From the NCBI RefSeq assembly GCF_030463565.1, contig NC_134661.1:6348542-6412541 (forward strand): a DNA stretch of 64,000 bases. The letters run 5' to 3'. Positions 52,066 through 59,057 of the stretch are shown here, in pieces. The stretch comes from Pelecanus crispus (lineage: Eukaryota; Chordata; Aves; Pelecaniformes; Pelecanidae). Every line of letters starts with the position of its first letter. Within the stretch, counting starts at the first letter, position 1. The notes beneath the pieces were generated by a model. It saw nothing but the letters and a program-made list of their open reading frames with translations, was not told the DNA's origin and did not search any database. The position numbers were made by a program, and so were the translations under genes.

Positions 52066-52600
52066 CGTTGCTGCCTGCGGACTTCCAGCCGGTGCTGGAG
52101 CTGGGCTCGGAGGAGGGCACCCTGGGCAAATGAAGCTGGGCACACAAAGCAGCGGCCAAAGAGGCTGCACCCCTGCTTACAGGGGGCTCCAGCCGCTGCC
52201 TGGACTGCAAAGCGCCCGGGACTCCAGGGCGCTGGCCGGGCCCCGACTTACAGGGCAGCCCTGGTCCCAAAGGCCCGCGGAGGCTCCTTCTCTCCGACTC
52301 GGGGGCACCCTGACCCGCACCTCGCTAACGGGGCGGGCACCCCACACAGGCTGCCAGCTGAGCACTATCAAGAGTGCCGGGCACTTTCTGCCCTGGAGGC
52401 AGGTGAATTGGCAGCAGTGGCTGGTGACTTTGGCTTTTCCTGGGAGGTTTTGGGGGCTTGGGCAGAACTTTCTGAGGTGGGTTCCTCATCACTTGAGAGA
52501 AGCTGCCGCTTCAATGTGAGCAGCTGGTTGGAAAGTGGTTGTTGTTTGGGGCCTGCAAGTGCTGCTTGCCACCCTAAATCTGCTGCCTGGCCCTGCCCTG

Positions 52601-53560
52601 CCCTGCTCTATCCTGCCCGGCCCTGCTCTATCCTCCCCAGCCCTGCTCTATCCTCCCCAGCCCTGCTCTATCCTCCCCTGCCCTGTTCTATCCTCCCCTG
52701 CCCTGCTCTATCCTGCCCGGCCCTGCTCTATCCTGCCCAGCCCTGCTCTATCCTCCCCTGCCCTGCTCTATCCTCCCTGGCCCTGCTCTATCCTGCCCAG
52801 CCCTGCTCTATCCTGCCCGGCCCTGCTCTATCCTCCCCAGCCCTGCTCTATCCTCCCCAGCCCTGCTCTATCCTCCCCTGCCCTGTTCTATCCTCCCCTG
52901 CCCTGCTCTATCCTGCCCGGCCCTGCTCTATCCTGCCCGGCCCTGCTCTATCCTCCATGGCCCTGCTCTATCCTCCCCAGCCCTGCTCTATCCTCCCCGG
53001 CCCTGCTCTATCCTGCCCAGCCCTGCTCTATCCTCCCCGGCCCTGCTCTATCCTCCCTGGCCCTGCTCTATCCTCCCTGGCCCTGCTCTATCCTGCCCGG
53101 CCCTGCTCTATCCTCCCTGGCCCTGCTCTATCTTCCCCTGCCCTGCTCTATCCTCCCCGGCCCTGCTCTATCCTCCCCGGCCCTGCTCTATCCTCCCTGG
53201 CCCTGCTCTATCCTCCCCGGCCCTGCTCTATCCTCCCTGGCCCTGCTCTATCCTCCCCGGCCCTGCTCTATCCTCCCTGGCCCTGCTCTATCCTCCCCGG
53301 CCCTGCTCTATCCTCCCCGGCCCTGCTCTATCCTCCCCGGCCCTGCTCTATCCTCCCTGGCCCTGCTCTATCCTCCCCGGCCCTGCTCTATCCTCCCTGG
53401 CCCTGCTCTATCCTCCCCGGCCCTGCTCTATCCTCCCTGGCCCTGCTCTATCCTCCCCAGCCCTGCTCTATCCTCCCCAGCCCTGCTCTATCCTCCCCAG
53501 CCCTGCTCTATCCTCCCCAGCCCTGCTCTATCCTGCCCGGCCCTGCTCTACCCTGCCGTG
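52601..53560. repeat. 20-bp minisatellite, 48 units
   Basis: Consensus CCCTGCTCTATCCTCCCCGG on the plus strand. 48 units in perfect 20-bp register with no visible indels; variation is confined mostly to positions 15-19 (SCCYRG). The last unit (53541-53560) is degenerate. The plus strand has no stop codon in any frame across the array, so long repetitive open frames here are an artefact. Confidence 0.97.
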
Positions 53561-53669
53561 CCCTGGTCCCCTTTCGCCTGCTCTCAGCCCCAGGAGCAGC
53601 CTGGGAGGAAGAGAGCCACCGGGGAAGGCGGGAGGCTGGGGGTAACAAAAGGGGCCCGTTCCGGGCATC

Positions 53670-54225
53670 GGGGACTCGCCTGCAAGTGGAGCCCAGGTCC
53701 TGCCCGGGCAGCCCTGGCACTGGGAGGCATTGAGGTGTGCCCCTGCCCCAGAAGCAGGGCTGGGGCCTCTGCTCTTTAAGCCCCCAGGCTGGTGGGCACC
53801 ATACGGGTAGAACCGTGTCTGACGTGGCTGAGCCCGGGGGGGTAGGGGGCGGAGGGGGAGAGGACGGCCCGGGGCCAGGGACCGCTGCAGGGAGGTCCCT
53901 CCGGGGGCTGGCGCCCCTCAGTCCTCCCGGAGGAGGAGCTGGCACCTGACTGCACCCCCCCTCCCTGGCAGCAGGTCCGGGAGAAGAAAGAAAGAAGAGG
54001 CTTTTGTCGTGTGTGGAACTGTGAGGCAAGAGCGAGCGAGAGGAGGAGCGGCAGGCTTAAAACAGGGAAAGAGAAAGGCGCTCTGGGCAAAGGGACCTCC
54101 CTGTCACCAGGGCTGCAATCACACAAGAGCATTCTTGGCGCTTTTGGGATGTTTTTCATGACTCTGGGGGAGGTACTTGGCTCAGTGCCGTTCCCTAGAT
54201 TTTTAGAAGCCATTCCAATTCAGTG
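53670..54225 (-). repeat. Dispersed intergenic module, copy B (inverted)
   Basis: Read on the minus strand it gives CTTCTAAAAATCTAGGGAAC, GAGCCAAGTACCT, GACAGGGAGGTCCCTTTGCC, CTGCCGCTCCTCCTCTCGCT, then TGCAGTCAGGTGCCAG and GGGCTGCCCGGGCAGGA. The first part matches copy A and the later part copy C, both in opposite orientation. Confidence 0.85.
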
Positions 54226-54260
54226 TAAAGGAGACAAAACTTCCAAATCTTTGCCCTTGG

Positions 54261-54370
54261 AAGGCCGGGGCCAGAGATACCCGCCTGGTTACAGGGGGGT
54301 CCCTCCAAGCACCTCCCGCCGAGCGCGGGGGACGCACACAGCCCTACTTACAGGGCCGTCCCCCTCTAAA
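54261..54370 (+). repeat. 110-bp direct duplicate, copy 1
   Basis: Runs from AAGGCCGGGGCCAGAGATAC through CACAGCCCTACTTACAGGGC to CCGTCCCCCTC. Nearly base-for-base identical to 55838-55946, so a recent duplication; the distance between copies is about 1577 bp. Confidence 0.9.
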
Positions 54371-54572
54371 GGGCGAGGGAGGGCTCGTTCCTGGTGGCTG
54401 GCTAAAGCAGCCTCCCCAGCCCCGCTTACAGGGAGGTCGGGCGGCTCCTGGGGACAGAGGGCTCCGCGGCTCGTGACACACGCCCCGAGTACAGGGCTGG
54501 CAGGCTGGCAGGTCGCCAGCAGGACAGGCAGCCACGCAGGCAGAGACCCAGGCCCTGGCTACAGGCAGGTCG
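54284..54572 (+). repeat. Array of TTACAGGG hairpin-like cores, block 1 (5 cores)
   Basis: Cores at about 54284, 54342, 54421, 54484 and 54553 read like CCTGGTTACAGGGRGGTC or CCCTACTTACAGGG. Each can pair CCCTG with CAGGG around a short GTTA/CTTA loop. Spacing is 58-79 bp with diverged DNA between. Confidence 0.7.
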
Positions 54573-54782
54573 CCTTGCCCGCGCTACGACTAAGCGGCTT
54601 CGCTCCGTCCTTAGAAAGGAGGGGCAAGCCCGCACCCTCCCTCCGCTCGCGGGCTCAGAGGGGACCCCCCTGTTGCTGCACGGAGCCCTTCTCTGCCCTC
54701 CCGGGAAGTTTAAGCTAAGTATGCTGCAGCAAATCTAACAGGGGCCTAAACAAGAAGCTCAGTCACTCGCTCACTCGGATGG

Positions 54783-54820
54783 ACACAGACACAGATACAC
54801 ACACACACACACACGCACAC
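54783..54820 (+). repeat. CA microsatellite within the ALG9-FDXACB1 repeat block
   Basis: ACACAGACACAGATACACAC followed by about ten CA units. It sits between inverted module copies B and C. Confidence 0.9.
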
Positions 54821-55095
54821 GGGCAGGGAAAAACAGAACTTGCCAGAAGGGAGAGCGAGCTCTGTGCAGCCAATGTCTGGGGAGCCAGCCCTACCCGCGA
54901 GCAGGAGGGAAGAGCCTCAGACCTGCCCCCCGGGGCTGCACGGAAGCCAGAGAGGCCTCAATGTGCCAAGGGGCTTCACGGGTGGCCAAGGGGCTGATGC
55001 TGTGACGTGCCCCGATGCTGGGGGTCACGCTGGCCAGGCCGCCAGCAGGCAGAAAGCCTCCGGGGCCGGAGGAGGGGGCCGGGGAAAACGGCCCT

Positions 55096-55330
55096 CCCCT
55101 GCTTACAGGGTGGGCTCGGGGTCCAGAGAGCTCCCTTTCCCCCCCGGGTGCGGAGACGGTGCCTCTCACCCTCCTTACAGGGTGGCCACTCTCTCCGGGC
55201 AGCCAAAGGAGCAAGATGGCAAAAGGCCAAAGACCAAGCCCTGGTTACAGGGAGGTCGCCCAGCAGAAAGCCAGCCTGGGCACCAAAGGTGCTGGTGATG
55301 CTCTTGTGCGACCACAGTAAGAGGGAGGCC
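55096..55330 (+). repeat. Array of TTACAGGG cores, block 2 (4 cores)
   Basis: Cores at about 55096, 55169, 55239 and a degenerate one at 55311; spacing 70-73 bp. The third is the best hairpin, CCCTGGTTACAGGGAGGTCG. Confidence 0.7.
55110..55330 (+). repeat. About 220-bp direct duplicate, copy 1
   Basis: Shares GGAGACGGTG, CTCACCCTCCTTACAGGGT, GCCACTCTCTCCGGGC, GGCAAAAGGCCAAAG, CCCTGGTTACAGGGAGGTCG and GGCACCAAAGGTG, in the same order, with 56050-56240. Confidence 0.88.
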
Positions 55331-55720
55331 CCTTTGCCCAGAGCACCTTCCTCTCTCCCCCTCTTCAGCCTGCCGCTCCTCCTCTTGGTCGCTCTTGCCT
55401 CACAGTTCCATGATGCCGTCTTCTCCGGGAGCCGCTGCCAGGGAAGGAGGGTGCAGTCAAGCACCAGGTTCTCCGCCTGGAGGAGGGAGGGACGCCTGCC
55501 CCCGGAGGGAGGTCCCCACAGCGCTAACCCCCAGCCACCCTCTCCCCCTCCTACCCTCTACCCCCACGGGCTCAGCCTTTTTCATGGTGCCCAGCGGCCT
55601 GGGGGGGAGGCAAAAAAACAGAGACCCCAGCCCTGCTTCCAGGGCAAGGGCCCAGCTCAAGGCAATAAAAGGTCTTCCCCATGCCAGGGCTGCCCGGGCA
55701 GGAGCTGGGAGGACCCAATG
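55290..55720 (+). repeat. Dispersed intergenic module, copy C
   Basis: Contains CCTGCCGCTCCTCCTCTTGG, CTCTTGCCTCACAGTTCCA, GGAGGGTGCAGTCAAGCACC and GGGCTGCCCGGGCAGGAGCT. It aligns over about 430 bp with the reverse complement of copy B. Copies B and C thus form a large inverted repeat with about 1.07 kb between them. Confidence 0.85.
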
Positions 55721-55837
55721 CCCGGAGGGGGCCCCTTCCCCCATGGGTCTCCCAAGCTGCTCCTAGGGCAGAAAGCAGAGACAAAGAGGGCTGGGGCAGG
55801 GCATGCCCAGCCCCGCGCACCCCGGCCCCACGCCTCT

Positions 55838-55946
55838 GAAAGGCCGGGGCCAGAGATACCCGCCTGGTTACAGGGGGGTCCCTCCAAGCGCCTCCCGCCG
55901 AGCGCGGGGGATGCGCACAGCCCTACTTACAGGGCCGTCCCCCTCG
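55838..55946 (+). repeat. 110-bp direct duplicate, copy 2
   Basis: Partner of 54261-54370. Only a few substitutions are visible (for example AAGCGCCTCCCG against AAGCACCTCCCG). Confidence 0.9.
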
Positions 55947-56258
55947 GCTCGGCACTCCCAACAAGCCCCACGGAGCCCGAGGCTCCGACCTGCGCCCGAC
56001 TTACGGGCTGGCCTCCTGGCTGCGGCACACCGCCATGTCTTCAGGAGCTCCACTTCCCCCTGAGGTGTGGAGACGGTGGCTCTCACCCTCCTTACAGGGT
56101 CGCCACTCTCTCCGGGCTGCCTAACCTTGGGGCAACATGGCAAAAGGCCAAAGGCCGAGCCCTGGTTACAGGGAGGTCGCCCAGCTCAAAGCCAGCCGGG
56201 GCACCAAAGGTGTTGGCGGCGCCCTCGTGTGACCACAGCCCCGGTGACAGGGAGGTCC
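55862..56258 (+). repeat. Array of TTACAGGG cores, block 3 (6 cores)
   Basis: Cores at about 55862, 55921, 55995, 56086, 56160 and 56240; spacing 59-91 bp. The last lies in module copy D as CCCCGGTGACAGGGAGGTCC. Isolated cores also occur at 52171 and 52241, and inverted at 54096-54113. Confidence 0.7.
56050..56240 (+). repeat. About 190-220-bp direct duplicate, copy 2
   Basis: Partner of 55110-55330, offset about 920 bp. It runs straight into module copy D, as copy 1 runs into module copy C, so the two together form a duplicated unit of about 650 bp or more. Confidence 0.88.
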
Positions 56259-56620
56259 CTTTGCCCAGAGTGCCTTTCTCTTTCCTCCACTTCAGTCTCC
56301 CGGGCTTCCTCTGCTCCTCTTCTCACTCGCTCCTGCCTCGCAGTGCCACACGATGGATGCCTGCTCTGCCCGCTGCACCAGCTGCCGCAAAGGCAGAGGG
56401 ACGCGGTCAGGCCCGAGAGGGACGCCGGCCTCCGGAGGGAGCTGTCCACAGCACCACCCGCCCCCCGGAGGGAGCTGTCCTCAGCACCACCCGCCCCCCG
56501 CCCGGCCTCCCGCCCCCATCCCCTCCGCGCTACACCCCCCACCCCCCACCCCCCCCCACCAAAACCGTCGCGGATCGGCTTTTCTCACCGCACTGGTGCT
56601 CCGGTGCTCCCTGCGGGGAC
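56205..56620 (+). repeat. Dispersed intergenic module, copy D
   Basis: Contains GACAGGGAGGTCCCTTTGCC, CTCACTCGCTCCTGCCTCGC, CACACGATGGATGCCTGCTC and, at the end, TTTTCTCACCGCACTGGTGC then TCCGGTGCTCCC. Aligns along its whole length with copy A in direct orientation. Confidence 0.85.
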
Positions 56621-57480
56621 GAGTGCGAAGGGCGCTCTGCTGCTCCGGGCTCCCGGCCGCTCCCGGCGGGGGCTGGCCCCTCCGCACCCCCTGGGCGATG
56701 GCTGACCGCGGCTCCCCGGGACGGCGCCAGAGCCCCAGCCCTCCCCACGGCGCTCGCAGCCCCCCCCGACGGCGATGGTCGACCCCCGCCCGCCCCGAGG
56801 CGATGGCCGACCCTTCCCCGGCGGCGCCGGCGCCCTCCCGCCCCACGGCGATCGCGGCCCCCTCCCCACGGCGCCGACGGTCGAGCCCCGCCCGCCCCGA
56901 GGCGATCGCGGACCCTCCCCAGGCGGCGCCGACCCCCGCCCGCCCGCCCCTTCCCCAGGCGGGTCCCGCTCCCCTTCCCCTCAGGCGGCCGCTCGCCCCC
57001 TCACGCACGCGCACGACCGTTGGCCAGCGCCGCGCGCCGCGGCTGCTCCCGCCCGCCCCTGCCCTCGCGAGACGCCCGCGCGCCGCCCGCGGGAAGGGGC
57101 ACGCGCCCCGCGCCCCGCGCCCGCCGCAGCCCGCGCGCCTGCGTGCCCGCCCCGCCGCGGGGACCCGTCTGCACGGCGCAGGTGGCAGCAACTCGGCCTG
57201 CTCCTGCCGCGCTGCGCCAGCGGCTGCCCCTGCCGCAGCCACCGAGGCACCGCCGCAGCGCGGCCGGCGCTCGGGATCGGCGAGCACCCTCCGGAGGCCC
57301 GGCACGGACTCGGCGCTCGTGGCCGCCGCCTGCATCAGCTGCTCGCAAAAGGCTCCGCTGGCGCGCGGCTGGGGCCCCGCCGGCTGCACCCCGGCGCTGG
57401 CAGCCCGGCACACACCGTGCTCCCGCGGGGGCTCGGCCCCTGCGCAGCGAGCGTGCAGCGCCCAAACCGTGCACGACCCT
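56500..57480. promoter_or_regulatory. Orphan CpG island between ALG9 and FDXACB1
   Basis: CpG-saturated DNA with no recognisable exon. Around 57050-57135 it shares a near-identical stretch (GCGAGACGSCCGCGCGCCGC and following) with 50655-50725 in ALG9 intron 1, so part of it looks like a copy of the ALG9 promoter region. It could drive a non-coding transcript or be an inactive duplicate. Confidence 0.5.
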
Positions 57481-57652
57481 CTGGGGACAGGAAGATCCGC
57501 CCTCTTCCAGCGCACTCGACACAGCCGCCGCCAGCGCAAGGCGCTGGGCAAACGCGAGCAGGAATGGGCAAAGTGGATCCTCAGCAGTGAGGAGATCAAG
57601 TCCAGTCTCGCAGGACCCTAGCAAAGAAAGGCTCTGCTTTTGAAAAGGAGGT

Positions 57653-57658
57653 TTCATT
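57653..57658 (-). terminator. FDXACB1 possible variant poly(A) signal AATGAA
   Basis: No AATAAA or ATTAAA is visible on the minus strand between the stop codon and about 57600. The only recognised weak variant is AATGAA here, which would give a 3' UTR of about 200 nt. A canonical AATAAA lies instead inside the coding sequence at 57897-57902. Confidence 0.25.
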
Positions 57659-57868
57659 GCACACACGCGGAGCAGGAAGGTGCTTGCTCTTCACTAACGG
57701 CAATTTCCACAGTTAGAATGCGTGCGGGTACTTGAAGTCCACACCGCCTTTGTAAGAGGCACCGCGATAGCGCACAGTGTTAGGTCCGACAAGGTGTAGG
57801 CCACATTTTCCAGATCGGCAACGAGCGCAGATGCTGCTCCAGCACCTGAAAACAACATACACAACGCT

Positions 57869-59057
57869 CTACCGAAGAGCTACACGCAAGCGTTGCTTTA
57901 TTTCCTTCCGAAAGAGCAGCTGCATCTCTGCCACCTCCCGGCGGCTCAGTGCCTTGTCACAGGACCGAAAGGTCAGCCTGTAGCAGAGGCTCTTCCGTCC
58001 GGTCTCTGGCTGCTGGAAGCTGTCAATTAACTGGATGGATACGACCATTTCACCTGACACCCGCCTAGCAATGGTGTGAAAAGCAACTTCATCAAATTTT
58101 TCCCCATCAGGAACCCAAAAGCTGACATCATGCACATAGGAAGGTGGATAGAGAGAAAAACTCTTGAAAAGCCTTAACTCTCCTCTAGGAAATTGAGAGA
58201 GGAACCGTGTGTCTGATGTCCAGAGCATTCGCCAGTCAGATATTCCACAGATCAGCATGACAAGGAGGTCAAGATTCAATGAAGCAAAGACAACAACCAA
58301 CTCACTGTTTACTAGTTCATTATGAGCTGTCCTTATAATTCCCACACAGGAGCCCTTCTCACAGCAGCCTGAAGTATCTGTCTCCATACAGATGAAGTAC
58401 TGAATTTCACTAAGCTGAGATTCAAAAGCAGCAAAGTCATTTAGCTCAGTTGTTTCAAAGCTCGTTGCTTCCTGCAGATTGATATTCAGCTTAAAGCCGG
58501 AAACAGTCTGGTGAAGAGAATGTATGCTGGTTTTAATGTTATCCACCAATGTCTGGATATAGCTGTTCTCTGTACCCCTGTTAACTGCACATACAAAAAA
58601 CATCTCATGAAAAACAGGCATGGAGTAAGGAGCGATAAGACACTTCCTGAAAACTGAGCCAGAAAGAACATGAAGTGTCCCTGGGAGAAAGGCTCCTTTT
58701 TGTATTATTGCCTGAGCATAAGGTAGAAGGGAAGGTCTAAGATAATACTGTTCTGAAATGTGGCGTCCCTCTTGTAGATTCACCCAGCCATTCTTATCTG
58801 TGTCCCTGCAAAAATCAACGTGGGAAAATAAAACTGCATTCGCCAGTCCATTAGACATTTCTTCAGTGCTTGGAGACTCCTCTGGGCTCAGAATGATCCA
58901 AAAGATATTTGAGTGACAAACACCATTGAGGTGACCTTGGTGGAGCAGAGAAAGGCAGTAGTCAATGTCTTGTAACGGAAAGGCTTGGCTGAGCTCTGCA
59001 GTGAGCTTCTCCTTTACTGTCCGTACTGGATGATTTGAACTTAGTTCTAGGAAACCC
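57869..59057 (-). CDS. FDXACB1: FDXACB1 coding exon 5 (residues 230-625), FDX-ACB domain
   Basis: One long terminal exon of 1189 nt. Its last ~100 codons form the FDX-ACB domain: LRLFKSFSLYPPSYVHDVSF at the start, and a basic C-terminus ending RLRVALR. Acceptor TTCACAG. The TAG stop is at 57871-57869. Confidence 0.95.

Larger units (their letters stand above)
50875..57868. other. ALG9-FDXACB1 intergenic interval (7.0 kb)
   Basis: Contains the ALG9 promoter, four module copies, the 20-bp minisatellite, core arrays and the orphan CpG island listed separately. No conserved protein exon recognised. In mammals the two genes lie much closer together (from memory), so the interval appears expanded here by local duplication. 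Confidence 0.7.

Noticed and set aside
51832-53779. Open frames of 633 and 414 codons across the 20-bp minisatellite
   Set aside because: A 20-bp unit with no TAA, TAG or TGA on the plus strand leaves all three frames open by necessity. The predicted proteins are a simple 20-residue repeat flanked by GC-biased sequence with no domain.
55007-57643. 878-codon plus-strand open frame, with shorter overlapping frames on both strands
   Set aside because: The CpG-rich composition removes stop codons. The frame crosses duplicated modules and hairpin cores, has no recognisable domain, and several frames on both strands are open equally.
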